Shown: positions 26,119 through 36,095, counted from the stretch's first letter. The stretch is 64,000 nucleotides of DNA from Thalassotalea fonticola (GCF_032911225.1 NZ_CP136600.1:2170001-2234000), one strand, 5' to 3'. The notes: generated from the sequence alone by a model not told the origin. A program made the numbers and translations.

Positions 26119-27744
26119 TTGAAATTATCTAATTTCTTAACCTCGGCCATTGCTATTTCTGTAGCAACAGCTTTTACAGCACATGCTGCTGACGATAGAT
26201 ACATCATCCAAGTAGACAACAACAACAAAGGTGTGGTTAAAGCACTGGCTAAAAAACTTGGCGGTGAACTACATATAGATGCAAATGGTTTTATTGCCGC
26301 ATCTTTTAAAGGAAAAGACTTGGCCAGTGTTAAGGGCTTATTAAATAACCCGCATGTTAAGTTAGTTGAAGAAGATCAACGCCGTATGCCGTCCAGTGTT
26401 TACAGTGATGATGCTGGTAATGCCATGACAGAGCAACTTACCCCTTATGCTGTATATCAGTCACAAGCGGATCAAGTAACGTTTAACAATCAGGCCGGCA
26501 TGAAAGTTTGTGTCATTGATTCAGGTTTAGACCGTTCAAATCCAGATTTTATTTGGGGTAACATTAGCGGTGATAACGACAGTGGTACAGGAAACTGGGA
26601 TGAAAATGGTGGCCCACATGGAACACACGTTGCGGGAACTATCGCTGCTGCCGATAATAATCTGGGCGTTGTTGGCATGGCTCCAGGTGTCGATTTGCAC
26701 ATCATCAAAGTGTTTAATGCTGATGGCTGGGGCTATTCATCAGATTTAGCCCAGGCTGCAAATTTATGTGCGAGTGCCGGTGCAAACATCATATCAATGA
26801 GTTTAGGTGGTGGCCGCTCTAACAACACTGAGTCTAATGCATTTGCTGATTTTGTCGCTAATGGCGGTCTTGTAGTTGCTGCCGCGGGTAACGATGGTAA
26901 TAACGTGCGCTCGTACCCTGCGGGATATGAGTCTGTTATGATGATAGGTGCTAATGATGCTGACAATAATATTGCTGATTTCTCACAATTTCCTTCTTGT
27001 ACGTCTGGCCGTGGTAAAAAAGCGACGAATAACGAAAACATTTGTGTTGAAGTAACCGCTGGTGGTGTCGATACTTTATCCACTTACCCTGCTGGTATGG
27101 CAACTAGTGCAAGCCTTATGGCTGATGGCGCTAATTTTGCTTCTGCAGCGATGGAAAATTCAGGTTCGGTAGTTGGTAGTACCTATAACATGGGAACTGC
27201 AGAAGCAACTGACGCTGGCGCAAACGGTAATATTTGTGTTATCGATCGAGGCGCGATCTCATTCCATGACAAAGTATTAAATTGTGAAAACTCTGGTGGT
27301 GTTGGCGCAATCATAATTAATAACGAAGCTGGAATGCTATACGGCACATTGGGTGATACCAACGCAACAACCATCCCTGCTGTTGGTGCAGCATTCGAAG
27401 ACAGAGCTGCTTTAATGGCTGCGACCTCTGCAGATATATCAATTGGCACCAGTGATTATGGTTATATGAGTGGTACTTCTATGGCAACTCCTGCAGTATC
27501 AGGTCTTGCAGCTTTAGTATGGTCAAACCATAGTGAGTGTTCGGGCACAGATATCCGTAATGCGCTTAAAGCAACAGCTGAAGATGCAGGCGCCACAGGT
27601 AAAGATGTTTACTTTGGGCATGGTATAGTCAAAGCTGCAGCTGCTGATGCATACCTAACTGCTAATGGTTGTAGTACAACACCGGATCCAGAGCCAGAAC
27701 CTGAGCCAGAACCATGTAAAGGCAACGGTCCTAGATGTCGTTAA
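26119..27744 (+). CDS. Secreted subtilisin-like serine protease (S8) with PA insert
   Basis: 541 residues. Signal peptide to about 23 (A-F-T-A-H-A), an I9-type propeptide about 26-90 (Y-I-I-Q-V ... V-K-L-V-E-E-D), then the S8 domain with D134 (V-I-D-S-G-L), H167 (G-G-P-H-G-T-H), N258 (A-A-G-N-D-G) and S454 (S-G-T-S-M-A-T-P). A protease-associated domain of about 105 residues is inserted before the active serine. The C-terminus is a P-E-P-E-P-E-P-E-P linker then C-K-G-N-G-P-R-C-R, with no further domain. Start is TTG at 26119, after GGGAG. Likely digests external protein. Terminator follows. It is divergent from a TonB receptor, a plausible uptake partner, unproven. Confidence 0.92.
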   Translation: MKLSNFLTSAIAISVATAFTAHAADDRYIIQVDNNNKGVVKALAKKLGGELHIDANGFIAASFKGKDLASVKGLLNNPHVKLVEEDQRRMPSSVYSDDAGNAMTEQLTPYAVYQSQADQVTFNNQAGMKVCVIDSGLDRSNPDFIWGNISGDNDSGTGNWDENGGPHGTHVAGTIAAADNNLGVVGMAPGVDLHIIKVFNADGWGYSSDLAQAANLCASAGANIISMSLGGGRSNNTESNAFADFVANGGLVVAAAGNDGNNVRSYPAGYESVMMIGANDADNNIADFSQFPSCTSGRGKKATNNENICVEVTAGGVDTLSTYPAGMATSASLMADGANFASAAMENSGSVVGSTYNMGTAEATDAGANGNICVIDRGAISFHDKVLNCENSGGVGAIIINNEAGMLYGTLGDTNATTIPAVGAAFEDRAALMAATSADISIGTSDYGYMSGTSMATPAVSGLAALVWSNHSECSGTDIRNALKATAEDAGATGKDVYFGHGIVKAAAADAYLTANGCSTTPDPEPEPEPEPCKGNGPRCR

Positions 27745-27779
27745 TATTGCTTAACAAGGCTTAATTGACAATGTTATTA

Positions 27780-27810
27780 ACAAGCCGGTTTTTATAACCG
27801 GCTTGTTTTT
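27780..27810 (+). terminator. Terminator of the subtilase gene
   Basis: Stem ACAAGCCGGTT (27780-27790) / AACCGGCTTGT (27796-27806) followed by T5. Clear rho-independent form; it also faces the end of the convergent LysR gene. Confidence 0.88.
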
Positions 27811-27825
27811 ATTCGAACATATAAC

Positions 27826-28722
27826 TTAAACTCGCTTATTACCCATCAATAATAATTGATTTGCCTTTGCCGTTTTTTTAATAAAATTCCACAGCATTTC
27901 TACTCGCGCAATACGTTTTCTGTCTGCTTGTGCCATTAAATAAAATTGGCGGACAATATCAATTTCATCATCAAGTAGAGGCTTTAATTCAGGGTCGAGA
28001 TCAGCCATAAAACACGGTAATACGGCAATACCTAAGCCACTTTTTACAGCTAAGTACTGGCTGATCACACTCGAACTTTTTAATGTAGGTGTAACATCAG
28101 GAGCTAAGTCTTTTACATGCGAGAGCTGATCACTAAAATCAAGGTGCTCAACGTACGCTATCCAGCTTTGCTGATTCAAATCCGACTTTTTAGTAATAGG
28201 ATTGTTTCTTAAATAAATATTACTGGCGTAGAGTTTTAAGCGGTAATCACAGAGCTTAGTTACTACCATAGAGGTTTTATCAGGTTTACCAACATTGATG
28301 GCAATATCGGCTTCATAGCGAGTTAAATTCACCTGTCTGGAAAAGGTCAGGATATCAACATTTATTTTCGGTGCTAAACGAGCAAACTCACGCATTTTAG
28401 TTGCTAGAAAAAAACTACCAAAGGCCTCAGTTGTGCCAAGGCGAACATTGCCAGAATCCCCCTTATTAATGCCTTGCAAAGATGCAACCGAAGATTGTAG
28501 ATTTTGCTCCATACGCTTGGCGGTTTGCATTAACTGCTGACCTTCGACAGTTAACAAATGCCCTTGTGCTCCCCGCTCAAACAAACTCACTTCCAGTGAT
28601 TTTTCCAGATAATGTAAACGCCTGGAGACGGTTGATGAGTCAACTTTCAGATTGCGTGCGGCTAAAGCAAGTTTCCCGGTGCGGGCAACTTGTAAGAATA
28701 TTTTTATATCATCCCAGTTCAT
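27826..28722 (-). CDS. LysR-family transcription regulator
   Basis: 298 residues from the ATG at 28722 (the frame opens at 28776, but M-N-W-D-D-I-K-I-F-L is the usual LysR start). N-terminal winged helix-turn-helix with A-R-N-L-K-V-D-S-S-T-V-S-R-R-L-H-Y-L-E, then a ligand-binding domain. Its W-D-D start and shape recall the short-N-terminus LysR class typified by proteins that regulate adjacent catabolic genes. It is divergent from mmsA with 166 bases between starts, so mmsA is the likely target; inferred. Confidence 0.88.
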   Translation of the reverse strand: MNWDDIKIFLQVARTGKLALAARNLKVDSSTVSRRLHYLEKSLEVSLFERGAQGHLLTVEGQQLMQTAKRMEQNLQSSVASLQGINKGDSGNVRLGTTEAFGSFFLATKMREFARLAPKINVDILTFSRQVNLTRYEADIAINVGKPDKTSMVVTKLCDYRLKLYASNIYLRNNPITKKSDLNQQSWIAYVEHLDFSDQLSHVKDLAPDVTPTLKSSSVISQYLAVKSGLGIAVLPCFMADLDPELKPLLDDEIDIVRQFYLMAQADRKRIARVEMLWNFIKKTAKANQLLLMGNKRV

Positions 28723-28888
28723 TTTAACGAGTATAGCAATGTAAACGCAGACTGTCTTGCAAATTTGCAACAACACCTTGCGCCCATAACCTTGTTAACA
28801 TACAGAGATGCATCTATTCTAGATACAACTTTAAGACCAGAGCATAATTGCTTTGGGCAAATAATATTATGGTAAAAAGGTAGCGACA

Positions 28889-30388
28889 ATGTCTATTCGT
28901 CAAATTCCACTAATTATTGGTGGTGAAAAAGTTATTTCAAAATCTGAGCAGTGGCTAGATGTACTAAACCCGGCAACTCAAGAAGTAGTAGCTAAGGTTC
29001 CAATGGCAACACTTGAAGAAGTTGATGCTGCTATCGAAAGCGCTGAACAAGCATTCAAGACATGGAGCAAAACGTCGATTACAAAACGTATGCGTATTAT
29101 GCTTAAGTACCAACAATTGCTTGAAGCTAACACGGTTGAAATTGCAAAATTAATCACCCTAGAGCATGGTAAAACATTACCTGATGCTGAAGGTGAAGTT
29201 GGTCGTGCCTTAGAAGCCGTTGAAAATGCCTGTGCAATTACTCGTTTACAGCTTGGTGATATGGCTAACAATGCTGCTACAGGTGTTGATGTGTACACAT
29301 TAAACAAGCCTCTAGGTGTCGGTGCTGGTATTACCGCATTTAACTTCCCGGTAATGTTACCTGCTTTTATGTTCCCGGCAGCAATTGCTTGTGGTAACAC
29401 TTTCGTATTAAAACCATCTGAGCAAGACCCATCTTCAACCATGTTAATGGTTGAACTTGCATTACAAGCCGGCGTTCCTGCTGGCGTACTAAACGTTGTA
29501 CATGGCGGACCTGACGTAGTTAACCGTATTATTGAACATGATGCGGTTAAAGCAGTGTCATTTATCGGCTCTACCGGTGTTGGTACTCATGTTTATAACC
29601 ACGCAAGTAAACACGGAAAACGTGCTCAATGTATGATGGGCGCTAAAAACCACATGGTTATAATGCCAGATGCAAACAAAGATCGTGCGATTAACGACTT
29701 GTTAGGCTCCGCTTTTGGTGCTGCCGGTCAACGTTGTATGGCAAATCCTGTCACTATTTTAGTTGGTGAAGCGCGTAGCTGGTTACCTGAAATTGCAGAG
29801 CGTGCTAAAACTATGGTTATTGATGCCGGCACAAACCGCGCTGCCGATTTAGGCCCTGTAGTTTCTCCACAAGCAAAACAAAGAATTATCAAGTTACTTG
29901 ATTCAGGTGTTGAACAAGGCGCAAATTTACTAGTTGATGGACGAAATGTTGTGGTACCAGGTTATGAGAATGGCAACTTTGTTGGTCCAACTATGTTCTC
30001 TGGCGTTACTACGGATATGGACATTTACACGCAAGAAATTTTCGGCCCAGCGTTATGTGTTTTAGAAGTTGAAACATTAGACGAAGCTATCGCAATTATT
30101 AATGCTAACCCGAATGGTAACGGTACTTCAATATTTACGTCTTCTGGTTATGTTGCACGTAAATATGAAAATGATATTGATGTTGGTCAAATTGGTATCA
30201 ATGTACCAATTCCTGTACCAGTAGCATTTTTCTCGTTCACTGGTTCACGTGCGTCTAAGTTAGGTGACTTAGGACCTAATGGTAAGCAAGTAACTCAATT
30301 TTGGACTCAAACTAAATCAGTAACTGCTCGCTGGTTTGAACCGGATCACATTGAAGGTGAAAAGGTTCATACAACGATTAGCTTATAA
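28889..30388 (+). CDS. mmsA: CoA-acylating methylmalonate-semialdehyde dehydrogenase
   Basis: 499 residues, the normal length. Oxidises methylmalonate semialdehyde (or malonate semialdehyde) with CoA to propionyl-CoA (acetyl-CoA) and CO2, in valine and myo-inositol catabolism. The aldehyde dehydrogenase active cysteine is C283 in [10 protein letters not shown], and the N-F-P-V-M-L-P sequence follows the MmsA pattern rather than generic ALDH, with no glutamate at the general-base position, as in MmsA. Other valine-degradation genes are not in the window. AAAGGTAG sits before the ATG. A palindromic repeat overlaps just after its stop. Confidence 0.93.
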   Translation: MSIRQIPLIIGGEKVISKSEQWLDVLNPATQEVVAKVPMATLEEVDAAIESAEQAFKTWSKTSITKRMRIMLKYQQLLEANTVEIAKLITLEHGKTLPDAEGEVGRALEAVENACAITRLQLGDMANNAATGVDVYTLNKPLGVGAGITAFNFPVMLPAFMFPAAIACGNTFVLKPSEQDPSSTMLMVELALQAGVPAGVLNVVHGGPDVVNRIIEHDAVKAVSFIGSTGVGTHVYNHASKHGKRAQCMMGAKNHMVIMPDANKDRAINDLLGSAFGAAGQRCMANPVTILVGEARSWLPEIAERAKTMVIDAGTNRAADLGPVVSPQAKQRIIKLLDSGVEQGANLLVDGRNVVVPGYENGNFVGPTMFSGVTTDMDIYTQEIFGPALCVLEVETLDEAIAIINANPNGNGTSIFTSSGYVARKYENDIDVGQIGINVPIPVPVAFFSFTGSRASKLGDLGPNGKQVTQFWTQTKSVTARWFEPDHIEGEKVHTTISL

Positions 30389-30448
30389 TACCATTCTTCA
30401 TAAGGAATGAGTCACTCAGCGAGACTACATACTTATACAGATTGGTAT
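30388..30448. repeat. MITE-like palindromic element after mmsA
   Basis: 61 bases whose two ends form imperfect 20-base inverted repeats (left ATACCATTCTTCATAAG..., right ...CTTATACAGATTGGTAT; about 15 of 20 positions pair). The element begins at the last base of the mmsA stop codon. No coding. Looks like a small non-autonomous intergenic element. Confidence 0.5.
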
Positions 30449-30476
30449 AACCTAAGTTAATTCATTGTTAAGTGAA

Positions 30477-30514
30477 AAAGCCCGTAACTGCATTGCAAGT
30501 ACGGGCTTTATTTT
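30477..30514. terminator. Bidirectional terminator, mmsA / folD
   Basis: AAAGCCCGTA (30477-30486) / TACGGGCTTT (30500-30509), with ATTTTT to the right and AAAAA to the left. It can end mmsA on the plus and folD on the minus strand. Confidence 0.85.
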
Positions 30515-30562
30515 TGAATAATATTAAGGCTATTTAAACTTTAATGGACTTGGTATAACTAT

Positions 30563-31423
30563 TTACTTTGAATAAATTTTGGCTGCTTCGACAGTATTTT
30601 TCAATAAACAGGCAATGGTCATGGGACCCACTCCCCCTGGTACAGGTGTAATTCCACCAGCAACTGCAGACACTTCGTTAAAATCAACATCACCAACTAA
30701 TTTGTTTTTTCCATCACGCTCAATTCGATTAATACCAACATCAATCACAGTAGCGCCTGATTTTACCCAATCAGATTTTACCATTTCAGGTCGACCAACT
30801 GCAGCAACTAGAATATCAGCCTGCCTGCACATACTAGGCAAATCCTGAGTACGGGAATGTGCGATAGTTACAGTGCAGTTTTCTTGTAAAAATAAAATAC
30901 TGACCGGCTTGCCAACAATATTTGAGCGACCAATAATTACTGCATGTTTACCAGATAAATCATCACCTAAATGACGCTTGGCCAAAATTACACAACCTTG
31001 TGGAGTACAAGGTACTAATGCCCCTTGCTCACCATTTAGTAATCGACCAGAGTTCATCGCATGAAAGCCATCAACATCTTTTTCTGGAGCTATTGTTGCA
31101 ATGATTGTTTCTTCATTAATATGTTTAGGCAAAGGTAATTGCACTAAAATACCATGTACACTGTCATCACTATTGAGCTTTGCAAGAGTTGCTAATAATT
31201 CTTCTTCAGTGGTATTTTCATCGAGGCGGATCTCGTTTGATACCATGCCTACTTCACGAGTTTGTTTTACTTTATTACGAACATAAACTTGGCTTGCCGG
31301 ATCATCACCAACTAATACAACAGTTAACCCGGGAGTTATGCCTCTTTCAGTTTTAAGCATTGCAACTTCTTTTGCTAATGTAGCCCTAAGTTCTGCAGCA
31401 GCTTGTTTACCATCTATGTTCAT
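30563..31423 (-). CDS. folD: Methylenetetrahydrofolate dehydrogenase/cyclohydrolase
   Basis: 286 residues; interconverts methylene-, methenyl- and formyl-tetrahydrofolate with NADP. Signatures present: Y-V-R-N-K-V-K with the catalytic lysine, the family P-C-T-P-Q-G near residue 140, and [11 protein letters not shown] for NADP binding. C-terminal [12 protein letters not shown] is canonical. Complete and ordinary. No partner gene in the same unit. Confidence 0.97.
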   Translation of the reverse strand: MNIDGKQAAAELRATLAKEVAMLKTERGITPGLTVVLVGDDPASQVYVRNKVKQTREVGMVSNEIRLDENTTEEELLATLAKLNSDDSVHGILVQLPLPKHINEETIIATIAPEKDVDGFHAMNSGRLLNGEQGALVPCTPQGCVILAKRHLGDDLSGKHAVIIGRSNIVGKPVSILFLQENCTVTIAHSRTQDLPSMCRQADILVAAVGRPEMVKSDWVKSGATVIDVGINRIERDGKNKLVGDVDFNEVSAVAGGITPVPGGVGPMTIACLLKNTVEAAKIYSK

Positions 31424-31566
31424 TTGTAACTCCGAAATAATCGCGATTAACGCAAGTTTTGAATTTTATATTAAGAGCCACATAAATTAACAATTTGAAG
31501 AGGAATACGCCAGATCAAACTTAGGTCTAAAACAATAAAAGTTGAGTCACTAATAACTTGAGGAAT

Positions 31567-33414
31567 TTATAATAATTCAGAGAAGTTTTCCATTTTGACA
31601 TTGTTTCGACCGGAGTTTTTGGCTTTATACAGACATAAGTCGGCTATTTTTATCCAGTCTTTCGCATCAGAGCTAAAAGAAGCTGGTGCAATGATCCCCC
31701 CTATACTGGCAGTTAATTTAAACCCTTCATGCTTTTGGTTATAAATAATCGTGCTAGCAATTATCTTTCGCAGCTTTTCAAGTTTATATACTAGGTTTTT
31801 CTCAGAAATCTGATTAACTAATAAGATAAACTCTTCACCGCCATAACGAGAAATTAAATCCGTACTTCGAGAAAACTCTTTCATCAAAGTAGCAGAAATA
31901 ATTTTCAAACATTCATCCCCGACTAAATGACCATGTAGGTCATTTACCAGTTTAAATTCATCGATATCAAGGAGCACTACGGCTACATTATTATTACTGC
32001 GCATGGCCATTTTTTGAAACAAAGCAAAATGCTCATCAAAATAACGACGATTGTATAACTGCGTTAAGCCATCTTTTTGAGCAAGTTGAGTCAGCTTTTC
32101 ATTAGCAATTTGTAATTCACAAGTACGTTGTTCAACTTCTTTTTCTAATTTGTTTTGGTAATTATTAATTTCAGTTTTGCTACGTTGCAGCTCATCATAA
32201 AGAATTACAATTTCTTTCGCCGAGTTTGCATATAAAGGTTTAAAGATAAAGCTATTATCTACTTTAGAGTTTTTTAATTGCTTAATAATGAAATTTAATG
32301 GTTTGGTAATTTGCTGACCAACTCGCTGGGCTAAACTGATTGAAATTAAGAAGGCCAGAAAGAGTAGATTAAATATTAATAAATATTCTCGCTCTACGGT
32401 TTGAATAACTTTGCTTGAGTCGAGTAATACATAAATCTCCCAACCATTATTTAACGTATCTTTTGTAATAAAGTAATCCAGATTTTCATCTACTTGTTGC
32501 TGTTGTAATTTAACTAAGCCAGTATTTTTAAAGGTTAAATCTTTCTTTTCGGTATAATTAAATGATTTTGACAGAGCCAATTTCAAATTTTGCGAAGCAT
32601 AAATAATATTATTATTTTGGCCGGTAATAACATACGAAATTTCATTACGTAAACTAACTGGAATTATTTGTTCAAACTTAGTGAAGTTACTCGTTGCATT
32701 TTCAATTTCAAGAATATGCTCCTCAATAAATCTATCGGCAGATAATTTTAAGTATTGTTTATGTTCGGCAATGCTTTTTTCCAAAATTTGATGTTGGCTT
32801 TTGATCACACTCTGGGTTACAAAAATTGAAATTGCCATGATAGAAAAAGTGATAATAAGCGTTGTTGCATAAACCAACTGTGCTTTAAATGATCGTAAAA
32901 CTCTTGGTTGTTGACGGTACTTAAGAGCAAAGGTTTTTGGAAAAAAATATACAATCAACCCTGCTAAACAGGTATAAACTAAACCATTGAGCGCTTGTTT
33001 TACGACGGTTAATAGCCAGAGTTGTTCGGGCATGTCACTTAACGAATTCAAAATTACTGCGCTTAAAGGCATACCTATTAGTAACCAGTAACATAAATCC
33101 GCATAAATAATATACCAGCCGCGTTTTCTTAGTAGCGCGATAAATAGTGCTTCAAGTCCGAAGACTAAATAACCAAAAGGATGAGAAAATGAAATAACAA
33201 ATGCAGTAGCGACAATCACCGCAGATAGTAAACTGTATAAGGCCCCAAATCGCATCGCGACAATAACAAAGGCAACATTACCTAAAATTAAATGGATATT
33301 GGCGAATAACGGAATGGGATATAAGTTTAAGATAAATCCAACAGCGGAAATAACCAAAACAAATAGCAATGGCTTAAGTTGTTCTTTCATCAGGTTAAAG
33401 GCGGCTGTTGGCAT
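31567..33414 (-). CDS. Membrane-bound diguanylate cyclase (GGDEF)
   Basis: 615 residues. Residues 1 to about 170 are six hydrophobic segments of unknown sensory type. A further membrane segment (V-Y-A-T-T-L-I-I-T-F-S-I-M) follows, then a periplasmic sensor of about 150 residues, another membrane segment near 345 and a HAMP-like stretch. From about 445 comes a GGDEF domain. Active site is G-G-E-E-F (525-529), an allowed variant. The inhibitory I-site R-S-T-D is at 516-519. So it is predicted active and product-inhibited. The N-terminal membrane domain is not one I can name. Single gene. Confidence 0.9.
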   Translation of the reverse strand: MPTAAFNLMKEQLKPLLFVLVISAVGFILNLYPIPLFANIHLILGNVAFVIVAMRFGALYSLLSAVIVATAFVISFSHPFGYLVFGLEALFIALLRKRGWYIIYADLCYWLLIGMPLSAVILNSLSDMPEQLWLLTVVKQALNGLVYTCLAGLIVYFFPKTFALKYRQQPRVLRSFKAQLVYATTLIITFSIMAISIFVTQSVIKSQHQILEKSIAEHKQYLKLSADRFIEEHILEIENATSNFTKFEQIIPVSLRNEISYVITGQNNNIIYASQNLKLALSKSFNYTEKKDLTFKNTGLVKLQQQQVDENLDYFITKDTLNNGWEIYVLLDSSKVIQTVEREYLLIFNLLFLAFLISISLAQRVGQQITKPLNFIIKQLKNSKVDNSFIFKPLYANSAKEIVILYDELQRSKTEINNYQNKLEKEVEQRTCELQIANEKLTQLAQKDGLTQLYNRRYFDEHFALFQKMAMRSNNNVAVVLLDIDEFKLVNDLHGHLVGDECLKIISATLMKEFSRSTDLISRYGGEEFILLVNQISEKNLVYKLEKLRKIIASTIIYNQKHEGFKLTASIGGIIAPASFSSDAKDWIKIADLCLYKAKNSGRNNVKMENFSELL

Positions 33415-33612
33415 TTTTATTTTTTAGTTTTATTATTCTATTTAGTTTCAAGGATTTAACTCTTAATAAATAACATAGCAGAAAAATTATTGCTATTATA
33501 GTGAAAAGGCCCTGCTAACTTTCTTAAACTATAATTAAATTTTTACAATAAGAAAGTTGCTATCTGTGAGTGCCCTATCACATGCCTATGCAGAAATTAC
33601 AAAGGAAAATAA

Positions 33613-35712
33613 TTGGCTAATAAAATAATACTTGCGATGTTTCTCGGCCTGGTTATCGGCTTTAGTACGCAATTTACCTTGCCTATAGTTGACTTAACCG
33701 GACAAGGCTTTGTGATGCTAATGCAGATGACTGCATTACCTTATATTTCAGTGTCATTAATATATGGCATCGGTAGTATGAGTCGCAAGCAAGGAAAACA
33801 ATTAGTAAAATTTGGTGCCTCAACATTGCTGATTTTGTCCAGCACCGTACTACTATTTATTGGCTTATCTCCGTTAGCTTTTCCTGATTGGAGTGCCGCC
33901 GCTTTTTATAGTGCGTCGAGTCAAGCTCCTGCAGTTGAACAAAACATCTTAGAGCTATTTTTGCCAGCAAACCCTTTTAATGCTTATGCGCAAGCGATCA
34001 TTCCAGCCGTAGTAATTTTTAGTATTTTCATTGGACTTGGTTTTATTGGGTTAGAAAATAAAAGACGTACTCTTTATATATTTAAAGACCTGCGGGAGTC
34101 TCTCACGTTAGTCACCAATTTCGTGATGAAATTTGCTCCTATAGGTGTTTTTGCTATTGCCTTACATTCTTCAGCTACAATAAAACCCGATGAATTAGAC
34201 GGGTTAATGGTATACATAGCTACCGCTGCCTGTGTTGTATTATTACTTAGTTTCTTAGTGCTGCCATTACTGGTTGCCATCATCACGCCATTAACTTACA
34301 AGCAAGTGATTTTAACCGCAAAAGATGCACTGATTACTGCCTTTGCCACTGGTAGTATTTTTATCGTATTACCTTTAATAGCCCAAAGCGTGAAAAAACA
34401 ACTTTTTGATTACGCTAAAATGCATAATGACGCTAAGCGTATACCTTCAGTTATTGTCCCTATTTCGTTTAGTTTGCCCATTGGCGGTAAATTACTAGCA
34501 ATTTTATTTGTATTATTTGCCGGCTGGTTTTCTGGCGAAACAGTAGACGTACAAGATTACCCCGGCTTAATGATTTTCGCGGTTATGCAATTATTCGGCT
34601 CGAGCATGATAGCAGTACCTAACCTGCTCGACAGTGTTAATATATCGGCCAGTATGTTTGACTTGTTTGTCGTTGCTGAACAGTTAATTATTTCTCGTTT
34701 AGGCGCACTTCTATCGGTGATGTTTATTACTGCAATGAGTTTATTAACTACATTGTTAATAATGAATAAGGTGAAATTTTATGTTAAACCGTTTACAATT
34801 CTAGCCGCTTCTGCGCCAATAGGCAGTGCGTTAATTTTTATACTTTTGAGTGTAACGTTCAACTCAATTAGTCATCCCTACAAAGGCTACGAAAAATTCA
34901 TCAATCGTGATTTGTTACTCCCGTCAGCACAGGCAAGCTACTTAAAAGAGCCCGCAGTTGTTTCAGGTCCTTTTGGAAAGCGTAGTAAAACGCTTGATAT
35001 AATTAAACAACGCGGCGTCCTTCGAATGGGCTATTATCGCGACTCACTCCCTTATGCATTTCAAAATAAAGATGGGAAATTAGTCGGTTTAGACATAGAG
35101 CTTGGCCATTTATTGGCACAAGAGTTAGGCGTAAATATTGAATTTGTTCTTATATACCGCAATCAAACTAAAGCGTTATTATCTAATGGCTATCTAGATA
35201 TTGTTTCTGGCATTCCTGTAACGCCTAAAAACTTATTAAAATATACTTTAACCTCTTCATACACAGCTGAACCATTCTCATTATTAGTACGCGATACAGA
35301 TAGGCGAAAATTTACCTATTGGAAAGATATTATCGATAATAAAGCGTTAACAATAGGGGTTCCTGAAGCCTACTTCTATGAGCAATCAATTGAAAAAAAC
35401 ATGCCTAACAATAAAGTTTGGGAACTTTCAACGCCAAGATTAATGTTTAAAGAGCAAGGTGATAACATTGACGCCATGATGTATGGAGCGGCTGGCGCTT
35501 CAGCATGGACACTGTTATATCCCGACTACGCAGTTGTTATGCCTAAACCATTTGCACCTGCGTTTGATATTGCATTTCCTGTTGCTACAGGAGACTTAGC
35601 ATTTGAACGGTTTATTAGCCATTGGATCGCCATGAAAAAACGTAGTAAAACCATAGATGCATTATTTAGTTACTGGATTGAAGGTAAACAACCGAACATT
35701 TTTATAAAATAA
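33613..35712 (+). CDS. Sodium:dicarboxylate-type symporter fused to a periplasmic solute-binding domain
   Basis: 699 residues in two parts. Residues 1 to about 425 are a DAACS/SDF-type symporter with about eight membrane segments and hairpin HP1 region I-T-A-F-A-T-G-S-I-F-I-V-L-P-L. The usual N-M-D-G-T motif is altered (S-L-P-I-G-G-K). Residues about 456-695 are an SBP_bac_3-type binding domain (L-D-I-I-K-Q-R-G-V-L-R-M-G-Y, G-K-L-V-G-L-D-I-E-L-G-H). A last membrane segment near 395-425 would carry the binding domain into the periplasm. Substrate possibly an amino or organic acid. TTG start with AAAGGA at 33601-33606. Divergent from the GGDEF gene. Confidence 0.85.
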   Translation: MANKIILAMFLGLVIGFSTQFTLPIVDLTGQGFVMLMQMTALPYISVSLIYGIGSMSRKQGKQLVKFGASTLLILSSTVLLFIGLSPLAFPDWSAAAFYSASSQAPAVEQNILELFLPANPFNAYAQAIIPAVVIFSIFIGLGFIGLENKRRTLYIFKDLRESLTLVTNFVMKFAPIGVFAIALHSSATIKPDELDGLMVYIATAACVVLLLSFLVLPLLVAIITPLTYKQVILTAKDALITAFATGSIFIVLPLIAQSVKKQLFDYAKMHNDAKRIPSVIVPISFSLPIGGKLLAILFVLFAGWFSGETVDVQDYPGLMIFAVMQLFGSSMIAVPNLLDSVNISASMFDLFVVAEQLIISRLGALLSVMFITAMSLLTTLLIMNKVKFYVKPFTILAASAPIGSALIFILLSVTFNSISHPYKGYEKFINRDLLLPSAQASYLKEPAVVSGPFGKRSKTLDIIKQRGVLRMGYYRDSLPYAFQNKDGKLVGLDIELGHLLAQELGVNIEFVLIYRNQTKALLSNGYLDIVSGIPVTPKNLLKYTLTSSYTAEPFSLLVRDTDRRKFTYWKDIIDNKALTIGVPEAYFYEQSIEKNMPNNKVWELSTPRLMFKEQGDNIDAMMYGAAGASAWTLLYPDYAVVMPKPFAPAFDIAFPVATGDLAFERFISHWIAMKKRSKTIDALFSYWIEGKQPNIFIK

Positions 35713-35829
35713 AGAGTAGACCATAAATATAAATCGTAAGATTTGTTACATATAATTGCTATATTCTCTATTTCAATTTACCTCAAATCACTATACATTA
35801 GTGAAAAATACAAGTTGCAAGGATATAAC

Positions 35830-36048
35830 ATGCAAATTAAAGACTGGGCAGATGAATTATTTGAAGTATTCGATGAGGATAAAGACGGCGTAATTAACCG
35901 TTCTGAATTTGTTGAATTAATCGATTGTCTGTTAAAAGAGAAAGGTATTCGCATGTGTGAAACTATTTTTCACAAATTCGATAAAAATCACGATAACTCT
36001 ATTTCGAAAGATGAGCTAATAGAAATGCTCATTGATTTAGCGTTATAA
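35830..36048 (+). CDS. EF-hand calcium-binding miniprotein
   Basis: 72 residues from the ATG at 35830 (AAGGA seven bases before), chosen over an earlier frame start at 35743 that would add a hydrophobic stretch with no ribosome site. Two EF-hand loops: D15-x-D17-x-D19-G-V-I-x-x-x-E26 and D51-x-N53-x-D55-N-S-I-x-x-x-E62. The second has N in place of the usual glycine at position 6. No signal peptide, so cytoplasmic calcium binding is predicted. It lies 117 bases after the symporter fusion. Role unknown. Confidence 0.8.
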   Translation: MQIKDWADELFEVFDEDKDGVINRSEFVELIDCLLKEKGIRMCETIFHKFDKNHDNSISKDELIEMLIDLAL

Positions 36049-36070
36049 ACGCTTACAAGAAGTACTCACA

Positions 36071-36095
36071 AGCCAATAGATATCTATTGGCTTTA
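36071..36095. terminator. Perfect palindrome, terminator of the EF-hand gene
   Basis: AGCCAATAGATATCTATTGGCT (36071-36092) is a perfect 22-base palindrome followed by TTT. It overlaps the end of the convergent membrane gene closely. Probably a terminator. Confidence 0.65.

Noticed and set aside
28978..29442. 154-codon minus-strand frame opposite mmsA
   Set aside because: Antisense to the aldehyde dehydrogenase core; no ribosome site, no family.
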